Shown here one piece after another: positions 1-7,658 of a DNA stretch of 13,735 bases. Location: the NCBI GenBank assembly GCA_964352225.1, contig CAYGRM010000169.1, positions 1-13,735 of the forward strand, in the 5' to 3' direction. This stretch comes from CAJQQY01 sp964352225 (GTDB lineage: Bacteria > Bacteroidota > Bacteroidia > Chitinophagales > Saprospiraceae). The position numbers and the translations under genes were made by a program. The notes below the pieces were generated by a model. The model did not search any database. It was not told where the DNA came from and was given only the letters and a program-made list of their open reading frames with translations. How positions within the stretch are numbered: position 1 is the first letter of the stretch; each line of letters opens with the position of its first letter.

Positions 1-1
1 A

Positions 2-334
2 TTATTAGAAAACCATATCAAAGATTATTTAGTTTCAGGCGGATCAGTCTTGTTAAAGAATTTAGATTTGAATGCTCGCACGATCACCAAATTACTTCCT
101 GATGGCGAAGATCGAATTTATATTCAGAGTGGAGGATTTTCAAATATGAGAATTGATACGTTTTTAGAAGGCAAAGCCAATGTTATTTTTGGAGAAGGAA
201 ATCAACTCACCACAGATCGGATCAAGGAAAAAGTGGAAAAACATCAGAGTCAAATTCGAATACAATCTGATCATCCAACTTTTGAAATTGATTGGGTAAA
301 TGAAATGGAAACGCTTGGTGCAATTATTATTTAA
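2..334 (+). CDS. 3' end of an unrecognised protein (5' end outside window)
   Basis: The reading frame is open from the left edge to the TAA ending at 334, giving the last 110 residues. Codon content looks genuinely coding, and the frame ends just before a strong terminator. A TTG at 50 would be a possible start, but the frame continues upstream in the same style (LLENHIKDYLVSGGSV), so this is a truncated gene, not a small complete one. The fragment is soluble, with mixed charged and hydrophobic residues, a Gly-rich turn (VSGGSV) and a later GEGNQLTTD stretch. It has no membrane segment and no signal I can assign to a family. The C-terminus is hydrophobic (TLGAIII). I do not recognise the function. 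It converges on msrA and shares its terminator. Confidence 0.75.
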   Translation, partial: LLENHIKDYLVSGGSVLLKNLDLNARTITKLLPDGEDRIYIQSGGFSNMRIDTFLEGKANVIFGEGNQLTTDRIKEKVEKHQSQIRIQSDHPTFEIDWVNEMETLGAIII

Positions 335-367
335 AAAAAACAACGTTTCCATTATATATTTACCATG

Positions 368-409
368 AAAAAAGCCTTGATTGAAGTACTCAATCAAGGC
401 TTTTTTTTT
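368..409. terminator. bidirectional intrinsic terminator between convergent genes
   Basis: There is a perfect 11-bp inverted repeat (374-384 GCCTTGATTGA against 390-400) with a 5-nt loop. It is preceded by six A's (368-373) and followed by nine T's (401-409), so it has a U-tract on either strand. It lies between the plus-strand gene ending at 334 and msrA (minus). The T-run overlaps the msrA stop codon. Confidence 0.9.
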
Positions 410-956
410 AATCTTTCAACTTATCCTTAAACTCTTTTTTAAACTTATCCACTTTCGGTTTCACTACAAAAGTGCAGTACGGATTTCGATCTCCTACCCT
501 AGCCAAATAATCTTTATGATAATCTTCTGCTTGGTAGAATTTTTCAAATTTATTCATCTCCGTAACTATTGGATCTGGCCAAAGATCAGAGGCATCAGCT
601 TCATTCAATGATTTCTCCGCAATTGCTTTTTGATTTTCATTATGATAAAAAATCGCAGAACGGTATTGTGGCCCTACATCGTTACCTTGACGATTAGGAG
701 TAGTTGGATTATGCGTTCGCCAAAATACATCCAACAACTTTTCAAATCTAAACAAGTCATGGTCAAAATTAATTTGAACTACCTCGGCGTGAACTGTATT
801 TTTTGCACAAACTTTTTCATAAGTTGGATTTTCTACATGACCTCCCGAGTAGCCTGGGAAAACAGATTCTACTCCTTTTAAGGTATCGAAAACTGCTTCG
901 GTACACCAAAAACAGCCAGTTCCTAAAGTCGCCAATTCAAAATTTTTATCGCTCAT
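408..956 (-). CDS. msrA: peptide-methionine (S)-S-oxide reductase MsrA
   Basis: This is a 182-residue protein of normal MsrA length. It repairs oxidised proteins by reducing the S-epimer of methionine sulfoxide in peptides, with electrons usually from thioredoxin. The signature GCFWCTE gives catalytic Cys15. The other expected active-site residues are present: Glu58 in HAEVV, Asp93 in RQGNDVG and Tyr98 in PQYRS. The FYQAEDYHKDYL block is followed by NPYC (Cys161), a candidate resolving cysteine. There is no signal peptide, so it is probably cytoplasmic. One oddity is the loop before HAEVV, which reads VCAKNT-V instead of the usual VCTGxTG, so two conserved glycines are replaced. The ATG at 956 is the only sensible start. 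The gene lies 74 bp downstream of the GH3 gene on the same strand and ends at the shared terminator. No MsrB domain is fused. Confidence 0.95.
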   Translation of the reverse strand: MSDKNFELATLGTGCFWCTEAVFDTLKGVESVFPGYSGGHVENPTYEKVCAKNTVHAEVVQINFDHDLFRFEKLLDVFWRTHNPTTPNRQGNDVGPQYRSAIFYHNENQKAIAEKSLNEADASDLWPDPIVTEMNKFEKFYQAEDYHKDYLARVGDRNPYCTFVVKPKVDKFKKEFKDKLKD

Positions 957-1030
957 TTTATTTCTTTTATAATAAACTAATCCTTTTTTAAAAGTTGAAC
1001 ATAATAAACATTTGAGGTCTCATAAAGTTT

Positions 1031-3226
1031 TTAAAGATCCTTCAACTCAAACTTAGCTATCATTTTTTCTACAAATAACTTAAATGTTCCTTCCTCTAAA
1101 ACCCACTTATTTTGTGCATTCACAAATGCGAGTCGTTTCATCGGAATAGAAAATTCTACCCGTTGCTCCTCTCCTGCCTGGAGTTCAATTTTCCGAAAAG
1201 CTCTTAACCGTTTTACCGGTGGTGTAATGCTAGCGTATTCATCAGAGATATAAATTTGCACCACTTCTTTCCCTGCACGATCTCCAATATTTTTTATAGA
1301 AAAAGAAAAACTTAAATCTTCATTCTCATTTAGAACTGATTTTTCTAACAATATATTTCCGTATTCGAAAGTTGTATAACTCAATCCATGTCCAAATTCA
1401 AATTGTGGAAAAAATGGAATCTCACTTCCTTGCAATTCCTCTGCCTCCACATGTTTGTGATCATAAGTCATCAAAGCATTGGAATAGCGTGGGTAAGTGT
1501 AAGGCAATTTTCCAGATGGGTTTATTTTCCCAAAAATTATCTCCGCTATCGAACTAGCTCCTTCTTGCCCAGGATAATATCCTAACAATATACTTCCAAT
1601 TTCGTCAACAATTGGACGGATAATTCTTGGTCGACCTTGGAGCAAAACTAAGGTAATTGGTTTACCGGTTTGAATCATTGCTTTTGCCAAGGCTATTTGT
1701 GCAGAGGGCAAATCTAAATCATTGATATTCCCCAAAAACTCTGTGTAAGAATTTTCACCCAAGCATAGAATGATATGATCAACTTCATCAGCTTTACGCA
1801 CAGCCTCTTCTAAATTCACTACTTCATCATATTGACATCCTGCTGAAAAGACTACATTATTTTTTCCTATTTCATTTTCAATGGCTTGCAATAAATTGGT
1901 TTTAGCTTTCGCAAATTCCACACTCGTTTTCCCTTGCCAATCATAAGACCATCCGCCATTTAAGCTCCGCATAGATTCGGCTACCCAACCTGTAACTAGG
2001 ATTTTTTTGTCTCTTGAAAGTGGTAAAGCTCCCTCTTTATTTTTCAAAAGTGTAATTGATTCAGCAGCAGCAGCTTTTGCTTTTGCTAAAAATTCCTGAG
2101 AACCAAATTTTTCATAATTCTCGCCTTTTACCAAAACTGGATTTTCAAATAATCCTAATTCATATTTTAATTTTAAAATTCGTCGAACCGAAATATCCAA
2201 TCGTTCCTCTGTGATGGAACCTTCCTTGACGAGTTCGATCAAGTGTTTGCAAAAACTCAAATCATTAGGCACCATACTCATATCAATACCTGCGTCGATG
2301 GCCATGCGAACCGCTTCTTTATGATTAGCTGCTACTCGATGTCGAGAATGCAAATATTTAATATCCTCCCAATCTGTAACTGCCAATCCCTCAAATCCTA
2401 ATTCATCTCGTAAAAGTGTGGTTAGAATTTCTTTATTGGCATGAACAGGAATACCATTTATTTCACCTGAGTTTATCATAATCGTTTTGGCACCAGCATC
2501 TATCGCTGCCTGAAATGAAGGCACAAAATACTCCCTCAAGAAATGTTCTGGAATCCAGGCTGGTGTTCTATCTTTCCCACTTAAGGGCATTCCATAACCC
2601 AAAAAGTGTTTTAAACAAGAAGCTACTTTATCAAAACGACTAATATTCTCTCCTTCAATCCCACTTATCATTGCACAGCCCATTTCGGCCGACAGGTATG
2701 GATCTTCTCCAAACGTTTCATAAATTCTCGCCCAAGCAGGATTTCGAGTTACATCTTGAACCGGTGAAAAAACCCAAGGAATAGAAGATGCTCGAGTTTC
2801 ATAAGCGGTAATTTCGCCTTGTACTTTGGCTAATTCTAGATTCCAAGTGGCCGCTAATCCAATTTGATGCGGAAAAAAAGTAGCTCCTTGAGTATAGCTT
2901 GCACCATGTATCGAATCAATTCCATATAATACTGGAATGCCCAATCGGGTTTCATTCATAGCTTTTTCTTGAATTGTAGAAACTACATAGTACCATTGTT
3001 TTCGAGTCAAAGCTTCACTTGATGGCACATTAAGAATCGACCCCACGTATTTTTCCAACAATACATTTACAAGTTTTTCCTCGTTAAATGCAAATGGTTT
3101 TTCAGGTTGATAAACCTTTCCATTCAAGACAACATCAAGTGTGACTTGGGTCATCTGTCCCACTTTTTCCTCAATTGTCATTTTATCTAACAATACATTT
3201 ACACGGTTATTTATTTCTTTTGACAT
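1031..3226 (-). CDS. glycoside hydrolase family 3 (beta-glucosidase-like)
   Basis: This 731-residue GH3 enzyme would hydrolyse terminal beta-linked sugars, most likely beta-glucosides, with retention of configuration. The N-terminal TIM barrel covers about residues 10-355. It carries the substrate-binding YGIDSIHG (about 101-108), GEDPY (173-177), the KH pair (Lys206/His207) and the nucleophile Asp285 in LAVTDWED. The alpha/beta sandwich follows (about 385-590). Glu496 in ENSYTEFLG lines up with the acid/base glutamate of barley-ExoI-type enzymes. The C-terminal fibronectin-III-like domain (about 640-725) is marked by GKEVVQIYI and AGEEQRVEFSI. The N-terminus (MSKEINNRVNVLLDKMT) goes straight into the GH3 fold with no signal peptide or lipobox, unlike the many exported Bacteroidetes GH3 enzymes, so it is probably cytoplasmic. 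It starts 43 bp after the TMEM220-like gene, in line with an operon. The exact substrate cannot be read from sequence. Confidence 0.93.
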   Translation of the reverse strand: MSKEINNRVNVLLDKMTIEEKVGQMTQVTLDVVLNGKVYQPEKPFAFNEEKLVNVLLEKYVGSILNVPSSEALTRKQWYYVVSTIQEKAMNETRLGIPVLYGIDSIHGASYTQGATFFPHQIGLAATWNLELAKVQGEITAYETRASSIPWVFSPVQDVTRNPAWARIYETFGEDPYLSAEMGCAMISGIEGENISRFDKVASCLKHFLGYGMPLSGKDRTPAWIPEHFLREYFVPSFQAAIDAGAKTIMINSGEINGIPVHANKEILTTLLRDELGFEGLAVTDWEDIKYLHSRHRVAANHKEAVRMAIDAGIDMSMVPNDLSFCKHLIELVKEGSITEERLDISVRRILKLKYELGLFENPVLVKGENYEKFGSQEFLAKAKAAAAESITLLKNKEGALPLSRDKKILVTGWVAESMRSLNGGWSYDWQGKTSVEFAKAKTNLLQAIENEIGKNNVVFSAGCQYDEVVNLEEAVRKADEVDHIILCLGENSYTEFLGNINDLDLPSAQIALAKAMIQTGKPITLVLLQGRPRIIRPIVDEIGSILLGYYPGQEGASSIAEIIFGKINPSGKLPYTYPRYSNALMTYDHKHVEAEELQGSEIPFFPQFEFGHGLSYTTFEYGNILLEKSVLNENEDLSFSFSIKNIGDRAGKEVVQIYISDEYASITPPVKRLRAFRKIELQAGEEQRVEFSIPMKRLAFVNAQNKWVLEEGTFKLFVEKMIAKFELKDL

Positions 3227-3269
3227 GAGACTTATACTTCATTTTTTTTTCTAAAATATTTATTAAATA

Positions 3270-3638
3270 CTAGTTTACTTTTTCCAATTTTCTCATTTGA
3301 AAAAAATGAAAAAGTAGTGTGACCAATGATATTCCTAATCCCCCAAATTCACGAGTAAATTCAATATGAGGTTTTTCTGCTTTCATTCCTTCTGCAATAT
3401 TTGGCATTCCCATTCTTATCCAATTAATTAATTCTGGAAATAAAATCCCAAGACCGATTATGCAAATCGCAATGCCTAAATAAATCACTCCTTTACTATA
3501 TTTTTGGGAAATGGCAAAACCTGAAACACCCGCCACTAAGCCATAAATCAATACCCAAATCCAAGGATCAGGATCGTTAAATTGAATAATAGCAAAGACG
3601 ACAAAAAGGATGGTGAGAATGATATTAACTACTTTCAT
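3270..3638 (-). CDS. TMEM220-like small membrane protein
   Basis: The product has 122 residues from the ATG at 3638. An in-frame ATG at 3668 directly abuts the upstream TAA (TAAATG) and would add ten residues (MISLSPKIKI). I prefer the inner start because family members begin close to the first helix, but coupled initiation at 3668 is possible. The hallmark is the FxIIQFNDPDPWIWVLIYG block (about residues 15-33), the conserved NDPDP signature of transmembrane protein 220 family members. Three or four hydrophobic segments are visible (about 4-20, 26-44, 52-68 and 100-114). The biochemical role of this family is unknown to me. The gene sits between the TonB receptor and the GH3 gene with almost no spacing on the receptor side, so it is very probably co-transcribed and translationally coupled. 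Confidence 0.8.
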   Translation of the reverse strand: MKVVNIILTILFVVFAIIQFNDPDPWIWVLIYGLVAGVSGFAISQKYSKGVIYLGIAICIIGLGILFPELINWIRMGMPNIAEGMKAEKPHIEFTREFGGLGISLVTLLFHFFQMRKLEKVN

Positions 3639-3668
3639 GATTTTGATTTTTGGAGATAGTGAAATCAT

Positions 3669-5981
3669 TTAAAACTCTATTCGATAACTCAAGATAGGGA
3701 TTAATCCTAATTGATATTTCTGAACTACCTCATCTAAAAAAGTATCATAAAATTTAAATGACTCATTTTCAGTATTGGTAAGATTCAAAATATCAATAGC
3801 TAAGGTGCTGTTAAACTTCTTTTTATTTCTTTTCCAATAAATTCTTAAGTCAGTTTTAAAGACATCTTTTTGTTTCAAAGAGTAAGCTTCTGATTCATTA
3901 AAAACAGTTTTGCCTGCTGCCTTAGAGGCCACTTCATCAATTGGAGTTTCTCTTAATCCGCCCATGTAATTTACTCGCAAGTTAACTCCAAGTATGTAAT
4001 CTTTTCCTTTTCTGCTGTAAGGAAACTCTTTTCCATAAGTAGCATTGACGATGTAATTTCCATTGAATCGAGTGTCTCTTTTTATCCCATCGGAACCTTC
4101 ATATTTAGATTCGTACAAGCTTACATTGGCAAGCCAAAAAGTATTGTTGTTAAAATATTGTTGAGCGGAAACTTCAACTCCATAATTTTGACCAATCCCA
4201 TTATTCGTTAAAATTAAATCAAGGTCTTCATTAAAATAATTGATCAATGAAAAACTATTTAATGTATCTCTTGAGATAGGAACATCAGCTAAGAATTGAA
4301 GATAGGTTTCTACTTTAAATAAAACTTTATTCGCAATTCTATTTTGATAAGATAAGGTCACTTCATTGGATTTGGTAAATCCTAAAGTACCATTCCCTGA
4401 ATCTAAAGGTGAAGGAACAGAATAGACTTGAAGATTCTGAATCTTACTATTTCTTCCGATAGACAATGCCAACAGTTGTTTGTCATTCAATTCATATTGT
4501 ACCAACAACCGAGGATCAAAACTACTCGAACCATTAAAATTAAAATAGGAATAGCTTGCCCCTAAGCTAATTTGAACTGCAGATAAATTCAGTCTCCATT
4601 CTAAAAAAGGGCGAATCAAAGCGTCACTCAGTTGATCATTGAAATCTAAAAAGGTATAATTAACTCCTCCTATAAATTTATTCTGACGATCAATTTTAAA
4701 TTCTAAAGAGGATTTGATAGAGGTATTTTCTAAAGTTATTTTGTCCGAAACTAAAAGACTATCTGGTGGAGCATCAAATAATCCAGAGACGTAATCGTCT
4801 TTTCTACCCGAGTAGATTATGGTATTTTCCCATCTTAATCTTTCCGAAAATGATTTGGAATAAGTCCCCCCAAATAAATTCACAACAGAACTGTAATCTA
4901 TATTTTTGAAATCTTTTTCTTCCCTTCTCAAGGAATCATCCTTTGCCTCAAAAACATTTGAACTACTTCCAAATAACCCAAATAACTTTATTTCACCTCC
5001 CTTGCTTAAAGGAAAAAACATAGTAAATGCTAGGTCTTGATAATTAATCGCTTCATCTCCTAAATCAACTCCTGCTGCTCCCACTAATCCTAAGGTTGAA
5101 TACCGATAATTCACTAAATACGAGGCGTTACTACTTTTAGAAAAAGGGCCTTCAGCGGCAAAATCAATTCCAATCACTCCTATTTGTCCCGTGAATTCAT
5201 GCTTCTCATTATTCCCTTTTCTAAGATTCATATCCATGAGTCCTGATAATGCATTGCCATAATAAGCAGGAAAGGCACCTCTCATAAAAGTACTATTCCC
5301 CAAGAGTTGAGCACTTAACATATTGACACCTCCACCATTTTGACTGGGGCGATCACTTGCCGTTCCAGCATTGCTAGTATGATTTGGATTAATAATTTCG
5401 ACACCTTCCAATCTCCAGCTCATATTGTTGGGAGAGTTTCCTCGAATGATCATATGATTGGCTTGATCATTATTGGTCACCACACCTGCATACGAAAATG
5501 CTAATCGAGCAGGATCATTAAATGTTGCAGGAAACCGAAGGGTTTCTTCAATAGTCAAAATTTCTGCTGAAGGCATAATTTTATCTCGGGAATTTGGGGC
5601 AGTACTTTTTATGACTACTTCTTTAAGCGATGAACTAGCTTCCGTCAGGGCTATTTCTAAAACCATTTCTTTACCTGATTCTAATAAAATTTCTGAAATG
5701 GTCAAAGTTTCATACCCTACAAAACTAACTTGCAAACTATATCTGCCTACAGGAATTTCTTCCATTCGATATGATCCATTAAAATCTGTAGTCGTGCCAA
5801 ACTCGGTATCAAGTAGTGCAATAGATGCTCCTTCCAATGCATTATGATTATAACTATCATAAATATACCCTCGAATCGTCTGGGTCAAATTTTGACTAAG
5901 CCCTACTTGGCTAAAAAAAAGAAACCACAAAAGCATTATGTTTTTTGTAAAATGCTTTTGTGGTTTTTTGAATAGAATCAT
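3669..5981 (-). CDS. TonB-dependent outer-membrane receptor
   Basis: The product has 770 residues. The N-terminus has a basic stretch (KKPQKHFTK), a hydrophobic core (MLLWFLFF) and a probable cleavage region near SQVGLSQ (about residue 30). A carboxypeptidase-regulatory-like beta-sandwich follows (about 33-115: IRGYIYDS, LEGASI, GTTTDFNGSY, SFVGYET). Next come a TonB-box-like LKEVVIKS (about 119-126), a plug domain (about 130-255, with IIRGNSPNNMSW and LSGLMDMNLRKG) and a 22-strand-type barrel. It ends in the expected aromatic residue (SYRIEF). It would import a ligand across the outer membrane using TonB-ExbBD energy; the ligand is unknown. No SusD lies beside it, so it is not a classical SusC/D pair. 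An alternative ATG at 5936 would remove the basic n-region, so 5981 makes the better signal peptide. A perfect terminator-like hairpin overlaps these first codons (separate entry). Confidence 0.92.
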   Translation of the reverse strand: MILFKKPQKHFTKNIMLLWFLFFSQVGLSQNLTQTIRGYIYDSYNHNALEGASIALLDTEFGTTTDFNGSYRMEEIPVGRYSLQVSFVGYETLTISEILLESGKEMVLEIALTEASSSLKEVVIKSTAPNSRDKIMPSAEILTIEETLRFPATFNDPARLAFSYAGVVTNNDQANHMIIRGNSPNNMSWRLEGVEIINPNHTSNAGTASDRPSQNGGGVNMLSAQLLGNSTFMRGAFPAYYGNALSGLMDMNLRKGNNEKHEFTGQIGVIGIDFAAEGPFSKSSNASYLVNYRYSTLGLVGAAGVDLGDEAINYQDLAFTMFFPLSKGGEIKLFGLFGSSSNVFEAKDDSLRREEKDFKNIDYSSVVNLFGGTYSKSFSERLRWENTIIYSGRKDDYVSGLFDAPPDSLLVSDKITLENTSIKSSLEFKIDRQNKFIGGVNYTFLDFNDQLSDALIRPFLEWRLNLSAVQISLGASYSYFNFNGSSSFDPRLLVQYELNDKQLLALSIGRNSKIQNLQVYSVPSPLDSGNGTLGFTKSNEVTLSYQNRIANKVLFKVETYLQFLADVPISRDTLNSFSLINYFNEDLDLILTNNGIGQNYGVEVSAQQYFNNNTFWLANVSLYESKYEGSDGIKRDTRFNGNYIVNATYGKEFPYSRKGKDYILGVNLRVNYMGGLRETPIDEVASKAAGKTVFNESEAYSLKQKDVFKTDLRIYWKRNKKKFNSTLAIDILNLTNTENESFKFYDTFLDEVVQKYQLGLIPILSYRIEF
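5913..5969. repeat. 16-bp perfect inverted repeat, terminator-like, inside TonB-receptor start
   Basis: The arms 5922-5937 and 5951-5966 are perfectly complementary over 16 bp with a 13-nt loop. On the receptor mRNA (minus strand) the hairpin is followed by C and then eight U's (complement of 5913-5920). On the plus strand it is followed by six T's (5964-5969, partly in the arm). It meets the form of an intrinsic terminator but lies within codons about 6-20 of the receptor signal peptide. It could be an attenuator, an upstream-transcript stop, or chance. It lies 66 bp or more below the end of the DUF559 gene. Confidence 0.7.
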
Positions 5982-6047
5982 TTATATTATTTTTTATGGT
6001 TCGCCTTTTTCTAAATTATCTCCTCTTAAAATTAAGGTCTAGAAAAA

Positions 6048-6461
6048 TTATTCTTTCAATCTTTGTTCTTCCTGCAAATGAACTTTTATTTGTTCAATTA
6101 CTTTTCCTAGTGAATTAAACACTTCTTCATTGGAAAATCGGACCTCAGTTAATCCTTCTTTGTTTGTGATTATTGTTCTTCGTTCATCATATTCTTTTTG
6201 GATTTTATCCTCATGATATTTTCCATCAAGCACAATGGATAGCTTAAATTGATGGCAATAAAAATCTAAAATAAATCCACAAAAAGGATGTTGCCTACGA
6301 AATTTGACACCTAACTTTTTGTTACTTAATTCCTCCCAAAGAATATTTTCAGCTTTAGTCATTCGATTTCGTAAATGAAATGCATTGACAAAAATATTCT
6401 TTTTCGCAGTTCTGTGGAGGTTGTAATTGTAATCAGTTGGTTCTTTGTTTTCGTTTTTCAT
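6048..6461 (-). CDS. DUF559 (PD-(D/E)XK nuclease-like) protein, probably altered active site
   Basis: The product has 137 residues from the ATG at 6461. An in-frame ATG at 6491 directly abuts the upstream TAA and would add MYCFLPSCAP, which looks unlike the family. The DUF559 layout is clear: YNYNLHRTAKKN, then MTKAENILWEEL (about 34-45), KFRRQHPFCGFILDFYCH (about 53-70), VLDGKYHE (about 77-84) and VRFSNEEV near the end. The family has the fold of Vsr and restriction endonucleases, and its cellular role is poorly defined. Most members have a glutamate two residues before the DG (as in IEIDG), but here that position is Val77, so a presumed metal-binding acid is missing. Such genes are scattered singly through Bacteroidetes genomes, and here one sits between a catabolic cluster and a TonB receptor with no functional link I can see. 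It may be an insertion or an inactive copy. Confidence 0.82.
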   Translation of the reverse strand: MKNENKEPTDYNYNLHRTAKKNIFVNAFHLRNRMTKAENILWEELSNKKLGVKFRRQHPFCGFILDFYCHQFKLSIVLDGKYHEDKIQKEYDERRTIITNKEGLTEVRFSNEEVFNSLGKVIEQIKVHLQEEQRLKE

Positions 6462-6491
6462 AGGCGCGCACGATGGGAGAAAACAATACAT

Positions 6492-7550
6492 TTACATCCC
6501 AATAATCTTCCTAATCATCGCCTTATCAATCCCCCCTCCTGCAAAATCATCAAACGCTTTTTCAGTTACTTCAATGATGTGTTTTTGAATAAAAGGTGCG
6601 CCTTCTTTGGCTCCTTGCTCCGGTGACTTGATGCAACATTCCCATTCCATAACTGCCCAACCATCAAATCCGTATTGGGATAATTTTGAAAAAATACCTT
6701 TAAAATCTGTCTGCCCATCACCCAATGATCGGAATCTTCCAGGTCGCTCTTTCCAATCAGCATACCCACCGTAAACGCCTGCTTTTCCACTTGGATTAAA
6801 CTCGGCATCTTTTACATGAAACATTTTAATTCGCTCATGATAGTAATCAATGAATTTTAAATAATCCAATTGTTGTAAAACAAAATGACTCGGATCATAT
6901 AATATATGACAACGATTGTGATTTTTGGTAGCTTCCAAAAATCGTTCGAAAGTCAATCCGTCGTGTAAGTCTTCTCCTGGATGAATTTCGTAACAAAGGT
7001 CAATTCCATTTTTATCATACTCATTCAATATCGGCATCCACCTTTTGGCCAATTCCTTAAATGCTTCTTCCACCAAACCTGCTGGTCGCTGTGGCCAAGG
7101 ATACATCGTATGCCAGATCAAAGAACCTGAAAAAGTCACGTGAGCATTCAGTCCTAAATTCTTACTGGCACGAGCAGCATACTTCAATTGTTGAACCGCC
7201 CACTTTTGTCGAGCTTTTGGATTGCCTTGCACTTCCTTCGACGCAAATCCATCAAACATCAAATCGTAAGCTGGATTTACCGCTACCAATTGCCCTTGCA
7301 AGTGAGTGGAAAGTTCGGTAATTTTTAAGCCATGTGATTCTACCATTCCTTTTAATTCGGAACAGTAAGTTTTGCTAGTCGCTGCTTTTTTCAAATCAAT
7401 TAATCGCTCTTCCCAAGTTGGAATTTGAATTCCTTTATAACCTAAACTTGCTGCCCATTTACACATATTTTCTAATGTATCAAATGGTGCTTCATCTCCT
7501 ACAAATTGTGCTAAAAATATTGCTGGGCCTTTGATGGTTTTCATTTTCAT
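6492..7550 (-). CDS. sugar phosphate isomerase/epimerase-like TIM-barrel protein
   Basis: This 352-residue protein belongs to the xylose-isomerase-like TIM-barrel superfamily (AP endonuclease 2 family). It has no signal peptide. Probable metal ligands are seen in order: Glu188 in CYEIHPGED, Asp219 in LYDPSHF, His245 in MFHVKDAEF and a late Glu (302 or 304) in VMEWE. Family members isomerise or epimerise sugars or keto-sugars. Next to a Gfo/Idh/MocA oxidoreductase and a DUF1080 protein, a role on 3-keto-sugars or inositol-like compounds is plausible, but the substrate is inferred only from context. The first ATG (7550) is used; a second ATG two codons later is equally possible. The gene begins 108 bp after the oxidoreductase ends, and its stop abuts the DUF559 reading frame (TAAATG at 6492). 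Confidence 0.88.
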   Translation of the reverse strand: MKMKTIKGPAIFLAQFVGDEAPFDTLENMCKWAASLGYKGIQIPTWEERLIDLKKAATSKTYCSELKGMVESHGLKITELSTHLQGQLVAVNPAYDLMFDGFASKEVQGNPKARQKWAVQQLKYAARASKNLGLNAHVTFSGSLIWHTMYPWPQRPAGLVEEAFKELAKRWMPILNEYDKNGIDLCYEIHPGEDLHDGLTFERFLEATKNHNRCHILYDPSHFVLQQLDYLKFIDYYHERIKMFHVKDAEFNPSGKAGVYGGYADWKERPGRFRSLGDGQTDFKGIFSKLSQYGFDGWAVMEWECCIKSPEQGAKEGAPFIQKHIIEVTEKAFDDFAGGGIDKAMIRKIIGM

Positions 7551-7598
7551 AATATAAATTCTAAAAAAGTTTATTCTAAAAAAATTGGATTCTTAATC

Positions 7599-7638
7599 AT
7601 TAAGTAATTGTTCAATATTAAATATAGAATTACTTAAT
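7599..7638. repeat. AT-rich 11-bp inverted repeat between oxidoreductase and isomerase genes
   Basis: The arms ATTAAGTAATT (7599-7609) and AATTACTTAAT (7628-7638) are perfectly complementary with an 18-nt spacer. It lies in the 108-bp gap between the Gfo/Idh/MocA stop and the isomerase start. There is no adjoining long U-tract, so it may be a weak mRNA hairpin or an operator. Low GC makes chance occurrence quite possible. Confidence 0.4.
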
Positions 7639-7658
7639 CATCCATAGTTACCATTATT

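Noticed and set aside
3639..3668. Ten-residue extension of the TMEM220-like protein (ATG at 3668)
   Set aside because: Not excluded, since the TAAATG junction allows coupled initiation, but family members start near the first helix, so the ATG at 3638 was preferred.
5473..5847. 124-codon plus-strand ORF inside the TonB receptor gene
   Set aside because: It is antisense to the conserved regulatory-like and plug domains, has no family features and no promoter, so it is a shadow of the receptor frame.
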